Below, in pieces: positions 21,597-27,993 of a stretch of DNA of 64,000 nt. A model generated the notes under the pieces. That model ran no database searches, was not told where the DNA came from, and saw only the letters and a list, made by a program, of their open reading frames with translations. The position numbers and the translations under genes are program-made. Where the stretch lies: contig NZ_CP012382.1 of NCBI RefSeq assembly GCF_001267885.1, positions 6,621,001 through 6,685,000 of the forward strand. Reading direction: 5' to 3'. Source of the stretch: Streptomyces ambofaciens ATCC 23877. Lineage in GTDB: Bacteria > Actinomycetota > Actinomycetes > Streptomycetales > Streptomycetaceae. Position 1 is the first letter of the stretch; each line of letters starts with the position of its first letter.

Positions 21597-22223
21597 ATGC
21601 CGAGGCCCTCCCGACTCCCGTTCCGCGCAGCCGTCGTCACGGCCTCTGCGGCGACCGTCGCTGCCCTGGCGTTCACCATCGCCCCCGACGCGCAGGCGCC
21701 CGACTACCCGCGTCTGTCCGACGTCGTCTCCGCCCCCGTCGTGACGCCCTCCCCGAACTCTCCGTCGCCGTACCGTCCGGAGCCGCGAGAGCCCCGTCAG
21801 ACGACGCGGGACGAGCCGCGCAAGACACTGACGCCGACGCCCTCCCCGACGGTCGCGAAGCCGTCGAAGACGCCCGCCGTGAAGCGGCCCATCGCGAAGC
21901 CGCCGGCCGACATCCGCATCAGCTTCTACCGCGACTGCACCGGCCACGCTCAGCAGTGCATCGACGCCGGCACCCTGACGATGTACGCGGGCAAGATCCT
22001 GGCCGGCCACAACTACGACGGCTATCAGTGGCTCTCCCGCGTCCCCGTCGGCCGCACGGTCCGCGTCATCTCCGGCCCGCTCGCGGGGACGTACCGGGTC
22101 TACGGCCACCAGTACATCGACCGCCAGGGCGGCAAGATCCCGGCGTTCAGCGGCGGCCCGGACCTCGTGCTCCAGACGTGCGAGGGGGAGGGGACGGGGT
22201 TCTCGCTGCTACGTCGGGTCTGA
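21597..22223 (+). CDS. Secreted sortase-like protein
   Basis: The 208-residue protein has an N-terminal signal or anchor segment (FRAAVVTASAATVAALAFTI), then a Pro/Thr/Lys-rich linker to about residue 105. A C-terminal domain of about 100 residues contains ILAGHNYDGYQWLSRVPVG, VRVISGPLAGTYRVYGHQYI, DLVLQTCEGEG and FSLLRRV. His in GHN, Cys in LQTC and the final Arg pair occupy the positions of the sortase catalytic His-Cys-Arg, and the strand pattern fits a sortase barrel. It could attach proteins at the cell surface or have lost that activity. Prophage-encoded surface modification is an attractive but unproven idea. Confidence 0.55.
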   Translation: MPRPSRLPFRAAVVTASAATVAALAFTIAPDAQAPDYPRLSDVVSAPVVTPSPNSPSPYRPEPREPRQTTRDEPRKTLTPTPSPTVAKPSKTPAVKRPIAKPPADIRISFYRDCTGHAQQCIDAGTLTMYAGKILAGHNYDGYQWLSRVPVGRTVRVISGPLAGTYRVYGHQYIDRQGGKIPAFSGGPDLVLQTCEGEGTGFSLLRRV

Positions 22224-22261
22224 TCAACAGCCACGCCAACCACGCTCGTAGAGGAGCCATC

Positions 22262-22408
22262 ATGCCCACCTTCGCCGACTCCCTTGATCAGTTCTTCAAC
22301 GACCTCCGTGACGCCGGGGAATGCGAGTTCTGGGAGTGCCCGCGCACGGGTGCCCAGCCTCACGACCGTAACTGCCTGACGGGCAGTTCGACGGACGACG
22401 ACGAGTAG
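22262..22408 (+). CDS. Small Cys-containing hypothetical protein
   Basis: A 48-residue acidic protein with CEFWECPRTG and HDRNCLTG, a C-x4-C...H-x3-C arrangement that could bind zinc. The ATG follows AGAGGAGCCATC. Function unknown. Confidence 0.5.
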   Translation: MPTFADSLDQFFNDLRDAGECEFWECPRTGAQPHDRNCLTGSSTDDDE

Positions 22409-22416
22409 GAGTCCAC

Positions 22417-22584
22417 GTGATGATGCTCGGACGGTTCTGCCCCGACGGTCCTGGCGGCCGTGACTGCTACTGCTGCGGACAGCCGCCGGGGAGGGGGAGG
22501 ACCCTTGCCCGTCGGGCGCAGCGCCGCAGGGAGCGGCACGCTTGGCGCAAGAGCGTGAGTCGTTTTACGCGAGTTGGCGAGTAG
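22417..22584 (+). CDS. Small basic Cys-rich protein
   Basis: A 55-residue, very Arg-rich ORF (CPDGPGGRDCYCCGQ then RRAQRRRERHAWRK) starting at GTG 22417 or ATG 22420. Its C-terminal codons are formed by motif 1 (22552-22571), and its TAG abuts motif 2. The end of the protein is therefore constrained by the operator DNA. Function unknown. Confidence 0.4.
   Translation: MMMLGRFCPDGPGGRDCYCCGQPPGRGRTLARRAQRRRERHAWRKSVSRFTRVGE
22552..22571 (-). promoter_or_regulatory. Motif 1 copy (reverse) next to a promoter
   Basis: AGCGTGAGTCGTTTTACGCG, reverse orientation, within the 3' end of the upstream gene. Its centre is 34.5 bp before the centre of motif 2 at 22586, the same spacing as at 20350. Confidence 0.7.
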
Positions 22585-22585
22585 G

Positions 22586-22617
22586 GGTTGTGTGGTCGAC
22601 ATAACCCGTGCGATAGT
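22586..22617 (+). promoter_or_regulatory. Phage promoter with overlapping motif 2 operator
   Basis: GGTTGTGT-N5-ACATAACC (22586-22606) overlaps -35 TTGTGT; an 18-bp spacer leads to -10 GATAGT (22612-22617). The leader has AAAGGCACTCACTCACG and an AAGGAG ribosome site for the gene at 22656. Confidence 0.7.
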
Positions 22618-22655
22618 CGCTACAGCGAAAGGCACTCACTCACGAAGGAGTCGAA

Positions 22656-23285
22656 ATGAACCTCTGCACCTCCACCCGCCGCAAGGTCACCAAGCACTAC
22701 GGCACCACGTGGGTGTTCGGTCAGCCGGAGTGCGGCAAGCCGGCGACGCACTTCCGCAAGACGGCCGACGACTCCGGCGCCTCCGGGTGGATCATCTACA
22801 TGTGCGAGGAGCACGCGGGGGAGGGCTTCGAGGTCATCGCAGACGAGGAGCCGGCGGAGGCCGTCGAGCACCGGGAGACCACGGTCACCGTCGCGGGCGT
22901 CGACCGCGTCATCCGCACGGAGGTGGGAGGCCGTGTCCGCACCGTCAAGCAGCTCGAAGCGGCGCACACGAAGGCCGTAAAGGCGGCCCTCGTAGAGATG
23001 CGTAAGGCGAACCTGGCGGGCTTCCAGGAGGCCGCGAATGCTGCGGAGGTTAGCGCAAAGAAGAACCCCGGCTCGTGGTTCACTCAGGAGGACGCCAAGC
23101 GGGCGCGCAACATCGCTCGTCGGGCGGAGCGAGGGACCCTCTACTCCCACACCTCCCCGTGGGCGTCGGACCTGAAGCCGTTCCCCCCGGTCAAGTTCAC
23201 GGACGAGGTCCCCGCCTACCTCGTCGAGATCGAGCCGGGCCACTACGCGACGGAGGAGGCCGCGGAGTCGCTCACCCTCTTCTAG
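22656..23285 (+). CDS. Hypothetical phage protein with Cys/His motif
   Basis: A 209-residue protein under its own promoter and closed by a strong terminator. The N-terminal 50 residues contain PECGKPATHF and YMCEEHA, which may form a zinc site. The middle is helical with conserved-looking basic and Ala-rich stretches (EAAHTKAVKAALVEMRKANL) and KNPGSWFTQEDAKRARNIAR. The C-terminus has a Pro-rich beta segment. Function unknown; the single-gene cassette layout resembles a phage moron. Confidence 0.55.
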   Translation: MNLCTSTRRKVTKHYGTTWVFGQPECGKPATHFRKTADDSGASGWIIYMCEEHAGEGFEVIADEEPAEAVEHRETTVTVAGVDRVIRTEVGGRVRTVKQLEAAHTKAVKAALVEMRKANLAGFQEAANAAEVSAKKNPGSWFTQEDAKRARNIARRAERGTLYSHTSPWASDLKPFPPVKFTDEVPAYLVEIEPGHYATEEAAESLTLF

Positions 23286-23293
23286 ACCCTTTG

Positions 23294-23324
23294 GAGCCCC
23301 TGTCAATTCCGGTGACAGGGGCTC
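23294..23324 (+). terminator. Strong terminator, copy 1 of 3
   Basis: GAGCCCCTGTCA and TGACAGGGGCTC form a perfect 12-bp stem with loop ATTCCGG. The same 31 bp occurs at 24959 and 25822. Confidence 0.8.
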
Positions 23325-23334
23325 TAGGCGCCAG

Positions 23335-23532
23335 TCACTTGCGCCTCCACCTGAAGACCGCGTCGACGAGGGAGCGGAAGTAGTCCCCCAGGGCGCGGAT
23401 GATGTGGGGGCGAGCGTCCTCCGACGTCCCGCGCAGAGCAATGCGCAGGCCGATGATGCCGCCGGCTACGACGACGAGGACGCAAAGGACGAGGGCGAGC
23501 AGGACCCACGGCAGAGCTTCAGCGAACGACAT
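23335..23532 (-). CDS. Small single-pass membrane protein
   Basis: A 65-residue minus-strand protein starting MSFAEALPWVLLALVLCVLV, a strong transmembrane segment, followed by a basic amphipathic tail ending FRWRRK. An AAGGG ribosome site lies seven bases upstream. It is convergent with the gene ending at 23285 and lies against the direction of all other prophage genes up to 27.7 kb. This suggests separate expression, possibly during lysogeny. No family recognised. Confidence 0.6.
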   Translation of the reverse strand: MSFAEALPWVLLALVLCVLVVVAGGIIGLRIALRGTSEDARPHIIRALGDYFRSLVDAVFRWRRK

Positions 23533-23918
23533 GACGAACCCTTCGTGCCATGCCTTCGGAGAGGGCGCCGCCCCGTGGCGACGCTGCAACCTCAACGAAG
23601 GACAGTTGTGCCTGTCAGACACGGCGCCCGCTAGGCCGTGCTCCGCCGGAGCGGATTCGTTGAAGTCGATACTCCCGATCTTCGGTACTGCGGTACTGCG
23701 TTGCGCGGGCGGACAGGCATTGGCCACAACGTCTGTCCCTACGAGGGGCGTTCAGAAGCCCCATTCGTCCTCCGGGGAAACTGTCCCAGGGACGAGATCT
23801 TTCCAGTTTTCCGATGGCGCCTTTGGCGGCGACGCCTCTTCTCACTTTCCGGGGAGGACGGTAGCCCACGAACCTGGCGCCGTGTCAACTCAGCCACGAG
23901 GCACTCACAGGAGGAGCC
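23533..23918 (+). other. 386-bp stretch without a supported gene
   Basis: This divergent gap between the minus-strand membrane protein and the gene at 23919 is less GC-rich than its surroundings. The frames crossing it have odd composition and no ribosome sites. It contains a tandem GGTACTGC (at about 23682) and several short inverted repeats. It may hold the promoters of both flanking genes or a small RNA; nothing definite is visible. Confidence 0.35.
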
Positions 23919-24116
23919 ATGCCCGTATTGACCATCCCCGCCCGCGACATCCGCCAGGGCGACCGCTTCAGCCTCCATGGCTTCCGCCGCACGGCTTCTG
24001 ACGGAGCCTGGCCGTGGGGAGACCACAGCGTCAGCCTGACCTTCGAGGACGGAGGCTACGCCCTCGTGTCGGACGACACGGAGTTCGTCGTCAACCGCGA
24101 CGGGGAGGCGGTGTGA
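23919..24116 (+). CDS. Small hypothetical protein
   Basis: A 65-residue beta-rich protein (VLTIPARDIRQGDRFSLHGF, HSVSLTFEDGGYALVSDDTE) with a strong AGGAGGAG ribosome site. The RQGD...V-x-F-x-DG pattern recurs in the proteins at 25014 and 25214, so these may be related small barrels. It overlaps the next gene. Confidence 0.55.
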   Translation: MPVLTIPARDIRQGDRFSLHGFRRTASDGAWPWGDHSVSLTFEDGGYALVSDDTEFVVNRDGEAV

Positions 24117-24505
24117 CGGAATACGACTACTACAACCCACCTCCGCCGGGGGTCCGCGTCTCGACGGACTTCGGCGACTACGCAACGTGCCATGCGTGCG
24201 GAGGGTTCACGACAGTGTGGCGTGACGGCTTGCTCGCCCTTCACGACCGGCCCCGGGCCGGCGGGCAGTGTCCGGCGTCGTGGTCCGCGGCGGATCTGGA
24301 GTCCGCGATAGCGCGAGACGACCGCCTCAACCCGGAGGAGGAGACGGCAAGCTCCTGGGCGTGGCGATGGGTCAGCATGTGCAGGGGCTACCAGACACTA
24401 AGCAACGGCAGTACGGAACACTGCTGGCACCCCATCTGCGAGGAGCGGAAGGCGAAGGGGATCTACTGGACGCTCTCCGGGTGGAGACGTCGCGACGTCG
24501 CGTGA
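24113..24505 (+). CDS. Hypothetical protein with putative zinc site
   Basis: A 130-residue protein starting at a GTG overlapping the previous stop. It has CHACGG near residue 26 and CRGYQ, CWHPIC in the second half, possibly zinc-binding. It is rich in Trp. Its last codons lie in motif 1 (24499-24518). Function unknown. Confidence 0.5.
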   Translation: MTEYDYYNPPPPGVRVSTDFGDYATCHACGGFTTVWRDGLLALHDRPRAGGQCPASWSAADLESAIARDDRLNPEEETASSWAWRWVSMCRGYQTLSNGSTEHCWHPICEERKAKGIYWTLSGWRRRDVA

Positions 24506-24518
24506 GTCGTTTTACGCG
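24499..24518 (-). promoter_or_regulatory. Motif 1 copy (reverse) next to a promoter
   Basis: CGCGTGAGTCGTTTTACGCG, the exact reverse complement of the consensus. It overlaps the stop of the upstream gene. Its centre is 24.5 bp before the centre of motif 2 at 24523, ten bases closer than at 20350 and 22552. Confidence 0.7.
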
Positions 24519-24522
24519 ATGA

Positions 24523-24554
24523 GGTTGTGTGGTCGACATAACCTGTGTCATAGT
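24523..24554 (+). promoter_or_regulatory. Phage promoter with overlapping motif 2 operator
   Basis: GGTTGTGT-N5-ACATAACC (24523-24543), -35 TTGTGT, 18-bp spacer, -10 CATAGT (24549-24554). The leader has GAGGGACACACGG; the gene at 24607 follows. Confidence 0.7.
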
Positions 24555-24606
24555 TAGGGCACCGCGAGGGACACACGGTCTCTCCCAAACCTCCCCGGAG
24601 GTCACC

Positions 24607-24942
24607 ATGAACGCCACGACCAACACCATCGAGGCCGGCACCATCGTTCGCGCCCCGCGGGTCGTGGCGACCGTGTCCACCGGGGTCCGCAAGGGACTCG
24701 TTGTCGACACCTTCGGCGACTCGGCCTTCCTCGTCTGGTTCTACGGCGCCGGCGACGCCAAGACGGAGACCCGCCTCGTCATGAAGCGGGAGATGACGGA
24801 GGTCGGCAGCGTCGGTGACCTGTCGGAGCGGATGCTCTCCCGCCTCCTGGGCGGCATGACGGAGGACGGTCCGGCCCGCGCGATGGGCTTCAAGATCCAC
24901 CGTCTCCGGGCGCAGCTCCGCTCCGCGCGCCGGGGCTACTGA
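24607..24942 (+). CDS. Hypothetical phage protein
   Basis: A 111-residue protein with an N-terminal beta domain (GTIVRAPRVVATVSTGVRKG, FLVWFYGAGD) and a basic helical end (HRLRAQLRSARRGY). The N-terminal part is again reminiscent of a small SH3-like barrel. It forms a single-gene cassette between promoter 24523 and the terminator at 24959. Confidence 0.5.
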   Translation: MNATTNTIEAGTIVRAPRVVATVSTGVRKGLVVDTFGDSAFLVWFYGAGDAKTETRLVMKREMTEVGSVGDLSERMLSRLLGGMTEDGPARAMGFKIHRLRAQLRSARRGY

Positions 24943-24958
24943 CCACCCCTCACCATGT

Positions 24959-24989
24959 GAGCCCCTGTCAATTCCGGTGACAGGGGCTC
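24959..24989 (+). terminator. Strong terminator, copy 2 of 3
   Basis: Identical 31 bp to the terminator at 23294: a 12-bp stem GAGCCCCTGTCA/TGACAGGGGCTC with loop ATTCCGG. Confidence 0.8.
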
Positions 24990-25013
24990 GCTCAGTTCTC
25001 GTTTGGAGGAACC

Positions 25014-25226
25014 ATGCGCGACTACCGTCGTTTGATCATGGCTGAGGCCATCCGCCAGGGTGACTCACTGGAGTTCAAGGGCGCGCAGAGGGCGGTGAGC
25101 GAACCGCCCCGGATGGGCCGGTTGCTGCACCACGTCTTCGTGTCCTTCACGGATGGGGAGGAGGCCGTGTTCACGGCTTCCGACCCCGTCATGGTGCACC
25201 GGCAGGACGCGGCATGTTCCGCCTGA
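25014..25226 (+). CDS. Small hypothetical protein
   Basis: A 70-residue protein (IRQGDSLEFKGAQ..., HHVFVSFTDGEEAVFTASDP) with a GGAGGAACC ribosome site. It resembles the protein at 23919 in its IRQGD and V-x-F-x-DG segments, which suggests a small duplicated family. It overlaps the next ORF. Confidence 0.5.
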   Translation: MRDYRRLIMAEAIRQGDSLEFKGAQRAVSEPPRMGRLLHHVFVSFTDGEEAVFTASDPVMVHRQDAACSA

Positions 25227-25393
25227 CCTTCGAGGACGGCCTCTCCTTCCTCGTCGACGAGGACGCGCGGCTCCACTTCCTCCGCCTGGCGAAGCGCCGG
25301 GGCGACGAGCTGACCCGGGTCCGCGGAGGCCACGTCATCACCCTGGCCGGCCGACGGGTGCGACGGGTGGCGATCATTGCGGAAGTCGCGTGA
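25214..25393 (+). CDS. Small basic hypothetical protein
   Basis: A 59-residue ORF (FRLTFEDGLSFLVDED..., RRVRRVAIIAEVA) overlapping the previous gene by 13 bp. It shares the F-x-L-x-F-EDG pattern of the 23919 protein. Its stop lies in motif 1 (25387-25406). Confidence 0.45.
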   Translation: MFRLTFEDGLSFLVDEDARLHFLRLAKRRGDELTRVRGGHVITLAGRRVRRVAIIAEVA

Positions 25394-25406
25394 GTCGTTT
25401 TACGCG
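25387..25406 (-). promoter_or_regulatory. Motif 1 copy (reverse) next to a promoter
   Basis: CGCGTGAGTCGTTTTACGCG, identical to the 24499 copy and again 24.5 bp centre-to-centre from motif 2 (25411). Confidence 0.7.
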
Positions 25407-25410
25407 ACGG

Positions 25411-25442
25411 GGTTGTGTGGTCGACATAACCTGTGTCATGCT
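25411..25442 (+). promoter_or_regulatory. Phage promoter with overlapping motif 2 operator
   Basis: GGTTGTGT-N5-ACATAACC (25411-25431), -35 TTGTGT, 18-bp spacer, -10 CATGCT (25437-25442), a weaker -10 than in the other three. The leader has TAAGGCACTAGCG and a GAAGGAA ribosome site for the gene at 25480. Confidence 0.65.
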
Positions 25443-25479
25443 GAGGGCACAGCGTAAGGCACTAGCGAAGGAATTGGGC

Positions 25480-25812
25480 ATGAGCACCGCAATTGAGACG
25501 GTCTCGAAGCTGGTAGGGAAGTGGGTCGCGGCTCGTGCCGAACTGGCGGAGATCGAGCGGGCGGAGCACCCGGACATCGTCGACCGCCACGGCCGCACGT
25601 GGACGTGGTTCGGGCGAGGTGACCTCTACCGGCACTGCGGCAACGCCGCTCCCGCATCCATGATCGACCAGTTCGGGCGCCGCCCGCAGGTGATCTTGGA
25701 CAACCCGAACTACGACCTCTGTGACGTCTGCATCGACGGAAGGGTTCGTAACGCCCCCGTCTGCAAGCCGGAGTGGGACTGCTCGCACAAGTGGTGCGCG
25801 AGCCATCGCTAG
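25480..25812 (+). CDS. Hypothetical protein with Cys/His-rich C-terminus
   Basis: A 110-residue protein. A helical N-terminus (VSKLVGKWVAARAELAEIER) is followed by a region with HCGNAAP, YDLCDVCIDG, VCKPEWDCSHKWCASH, which gives seven Cys and several His likely to bind metal. It forms a single-gene cassette between promoter 25411 and terminator 25822. Function unknown. Confidence 0.55.
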   Translation: MSTAIETVSKLVGKWVAARAELAEIERAEHPDIVDRHGRTWTWFGRGDLYRHCGNAAPASMIDQFGRRPQVILDNPNYDLCDVCIDGRVRNAPVCKPEWDCSHKWCASHR

Positions 25813-25821
25813 GCACACTCG

Positions 25822-25852
25822 GAGCCCCTGTCAATTCCGGTGACAGGGGCTC
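25822..25852 (+). terminator. Strong terminator, copy 3 of 3
   Basis: Identical 31 bp to those at 23294 and 24959. Confidence 0.8.
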
Positions 25853-25892
25853 CGGTTCACACTCACAACTCACGCACACTGAACGAGGAGCC

Positions 25893-26540
25893 ATGAGAGC
25901 ACTCCGCCGGCTGGACCCCCTTCTGATCCAAGCCATCATCGCCGCCGCACTCTCCTTCGCCCACATCCACGACATCGCGGAGGCTGCGGGACAGGGCGGA
26001 TGGAAGGCGTGGGCCTACCCCGTCTCCGTCGACGTCCTCCTCGTCATGGCCTGGAAGCGCGTCAGGGAGGCGGAGGAGGGCGAGTCCATCGCCGCCGCGC
26101 GCCTGTGGTTCTGGCTCTCCCTGGCTGCGTCCATGAGCGCCAACGTGGCTACGGCCGGCGTGATCGACCTGGAGCACCCCCCGACGATGCTCCGCGTCCT
26201 CGTCGCCGCGTGGCCGGTGCTGGCGTTCTTCGGGGGTTCGCTCCTCGTCCACTCCCGCAAGGCACCCACGAAGGCCACTGAGGGGCCGCAGGAGGCCGCT
26301 GGAGAGCCTGCGGGGGAGCCGGTGGAGGAAGTGGTCCCGGAGCCCGTGGAGGAGCCCCAGAGGCCCAACCTCGTCACCTACGCGGAAGCGGCGGCCATGG
26401 CCGACGTCGCCCCCGAGACGATCCGCGGCGCCGCGAACGGCCCGAAGGCCCGACTGACGAAGTACGAGACGAACCAGGGACCGCGCGTCGACCTCGACGA
26501 GGTCCGTAAGGTCTACAGCAAGCGCCCTGCGGGCGTGTGA
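25893..26540 (+). CDS. DUF2637-type membrane protein
   Basis: A 215-residue protein with four predicted transmembrane helices in the first 120 residues: LLIQAIIAAALSFAHIHDIA, AYPVSVDVLLVMAW, LWFWLSLAASMSANVATA and VLVAAWPVLAFFGGSLLV. A Glu/Pro-rich linker follows, then a C-terminal segment VTYAEAAAMADVAPETIRGA resembling a helix-turn-helix. This is the layout of DUF2637 proteins of actinobacterial plasmids and phages, which are related to plasmid-spread (SpdB-like) proteins. The role in phage biology is unknown. Confidence 0.7.
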   Translation: MRALRRLDPLLIQAIIAAALSFAHIHDIAEAAGQGGWKAWAYPVSVDVLLVMAWKRVREAEEGESIAAARLWFWLSLAASMSANVATAGVIDLEHPPTMLRVLVAAWPVLAFFGGSLLVHSRKAPTKATEGPQEAAGEPAGEPVEEVVPEPVEEPQRPNLVTYAEAAAMADVAPETIRGAANGPKARLTKYETNQGPRVDLDEVRKVYSKRPAGV

Positions 26541-26549
26541 GGAGAGACG

Positions 26550-27113
26550 ATGAAGCGTTATGTCGTTAGACCTTCCAACTCAACCCTCCTGCCGTGGCGC
26601 GTGCGTCATCGTCTGTCAATCTTCCCGGCGGCTGACGTGGACGCTGGGGACGGTAACGGAAAGCGCGTCCAGCTCCACCGGTCGGAGGGCGACGCGCAGA
26701 AGGCCGCCCGGCTGCTGAACGGCGAAGGCCTGACTCAGGAGGCCCGTCTCGTCGAGCTGGACCGCAGCATCAAGGCCCTGGAGACGTGGCACCACGAATG
26801 GCGCCTCCGCTGGGACGCGGACTACCGCACGCTGCACCCGGGGGAGTGGTGCGAGCACCACAACGGGCCGAAGATGGGGTGTGAGCTGCCGTGCCACTGG
26901 AGGCGTTCGTATGCGCTTGAGCGCGAGGGGCGTCAAAGGCTGCGCCGGCGGGAGCGGGAGGACGACGTCGAGATCGTCACCTGGAGCGGGCACGTCCTCC
27001 GCTCGCGCCGTGGAGAGCGCGAGGACGAGTACGGCATGACGGTGACGGAGCGACGCCGGGCGACGCGGAACGTGGTCGCGTGGGTCCGCTCGCAGGTGGG
27101 GGAGGCCGACTGA
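26550..27113 (+). CDS. Basic hypothetical phage protein
   Basis: A 187-residue protein, strongly basic and helical, with a Cys/His cluster WCEHHNGPKMGCELPCHW near residues 90-115 that could bind zinc. The C-terminal half is Arg/Glu-rich (RQRLRRREREDDVEIVTW). No family recognised. It starts after a GGAGAGACG ribosome region and overlaps the next start by one base. Confidence 0.5.
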   Translation: MKRYVVRPSNSTLLPWRVRHRLSIFPAADVDAGDGNGKRVQLHRSEGDAQKAARLLNGEGLTQEARLVELDRSIKALETWHHEWRLRWDADYRTLHPGEWCEHHNGPKMGCELPCHWRRSYALEREGRQRLRRREREDDVEIVTWSGHVLRSRRGEREDEYGMTVTERRRATRNVVAWVRSQVGEAD

Positions 27114-27394
27114 TGCAGTGCAAGGACATCCCCGACGCCACCTTCCTCGACGCCGTCCGCACCGCCCCTGCCTCCTCCGCAATCGGATGGCGGAACCGGT
27201 GGGACGTCCACGAGGCACTGGAAGCCGTCATGGGTCATGAGATCCCGTCCAACCTCCTCATGGCGAAGGCTCGCCGGCTGGAGTCCCGGGGCCTCTTGGG
27301 AGGCTGCACCTGCGGGTGTCGGGGCGACTGGCACCCGTCGGACGAGTGCGGCGACCGAACGTACTGCTGCCCGCCTCGTACCATGGCGGCATGA
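27113..27394 (+). CDS. Hypothetical protein, Cys-rich end
   Basis: A 93-residue protein. The N-terminal two thirds look like a winged-helix-type domain (DVHEALEAVMGHEIPSNLLM, KARRLESRGLLGGC) and the end is Cys-rich (CTCGC, DECG, YCCPP). Its ATG uses the last base of the previous TGA. A DNA-binding role is possible. Confidence 0.5.
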   Translation: MQCKDIPDATFLDAVRTAPASSAIGWRNRWDVHEALEAVMGHEIPSNLLMAKARRLESRGLLGGCTCGCRGDWHPSDECGDRTYCCPPRTMAA

Positions 27395-27513
27395 GCGCCC
27401 AGACCGGACCCTGCACGAAGTGCCACGAGCCCACCATCCGCTATGGACCCGGAGGGAACCCCCTCTGCCCGGAGTGCCTGGCCCCGGTCCGTGAGCGGCA
27501 GGGTAAGAAGTAG
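27391..27513 (+). CDS. Zinc-ribbon mini-protein
   Basis: A 40-residue protein with CTKC and CPEC separated by 15 residues, a minimal zinc ribbon, and a basic tail RERQGKK. It overlaps the previous stop by ATGA. Such mini-proteins often contact nucleic acid or polymerase, but this one is uncharacterised. Confidence 0.55.
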   Translation: MSAQTGPCTKCHEPTIRYGPGGNPLCPECLAPVRERQGKK

Positions 27514-27525
27514 AGACGAGGACGA

Positions 27526-27726
27526 ATGAAGCTCGACGACGATACTCGGAACACGCTGGAGGGGCTGGAGCACGTCGAAGACGCACCGCTCACGGCGACG
27601 CACGGCCGGTCTGCGTCGCTCTTGCAGTACCTCATGGCCGCCGGCTACGTCGAGAACTCCGGCCCCGGGCGCATGCGTATCAGCGACGTCGGACGTCGCG
27701 CTCTCGCTGACCACCGCGGACACTGA
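27526..27726 (+). CDS. Small winged-helix-like protein
   Basis: A 66-residue protein with two helices, then ASLLQYLMAAGYVENSGPG and MRISDVGRRALADH, which fits a winged-helix recognition helix and wing (a common ending in transcription regulators). It could be a small DNA-binding regulator. A strong terminator follows. Confidence 0.5.
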   Translation: MKLDDDTRNTLEGLEHVEDAPLTATHGRSASLLQYLMAAGYVENSGPGRMRISDVGRRALADHRGH

Positions 27727-27736
27727 GCACCACCAC

Positions 27737-27770
27737 GAAGGCCCCCGCCATCAGGCAGGGGCCTTCTTTG
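27737..27770 (+). terminator. Rho-independent terminator
   Basis: GAAGGCCCC and GGGGCCTTC flank GCCATCAGGC and are followed by TTTG. It ends the + strand run and faces the minus-strand DUF397 gene. Confidence 0.8.
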
Positions 27771-27783
27771 CGTTCAGGCTAGA

Positions 27784-27993
27784 TCAGACGTCGCCACGCT
27801 TCACAGCGTCGACGAAGCCCCACCACGTGTCAGCGGAGAAGACGACCGCCGGGCCGGCGGGACGCTTGCTGTCGCGCACGGGGAGAGCCGCGGGAACGGC
27901 ACCGTGGGCGACCTCGACGCAGTCACCTTGGTTGCCGCTGTATGACGACTTCGTCCAGGTAAAGGGCAAGGCGGAAGAGTTGGGGATCATCAT
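27784..27993 (-). CDS. DUF397 protein
   Basis: A 69-residue protein with the DUF397 signature FTWTKSSYSGNQGDCVEVA, AALPVRDSKRP, VVFSADTWWGFVDAVKRGD. In actinomycetes DUF397 proteins are paired with XRE/DUF5753 (Scr1-type) regulators and such pairs are described as toxin-antitoxin-like. Here the start overlaps the end of the XRE gene by one base, which confirms the pairing. The pair lies inside the prophage and may be its lysogeny or fitness regulator. Confidence 0.85.
   Translation of the reverse strand: MMIPNSSALPFTWTKSSYSGNQGDCVEVAHGAVPAALPVRDSKRPAGPAVVFSADTWWGFVDAVKRGDV

Noticed and set aside
1224-25406. Motif 1 as a set of rho-independent terminators
   Set aside because: The palindrome has no T-run, its centre is conserved in sequence rather than only in pairing, and several copies sit before promoters or inside ORFs.
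23294-25852. The three identical 31-bp repeats as a CRISPR array
   Set aside because: They are 0.8-1.7 kb apart with genes between them and form classical terminator hairpins.
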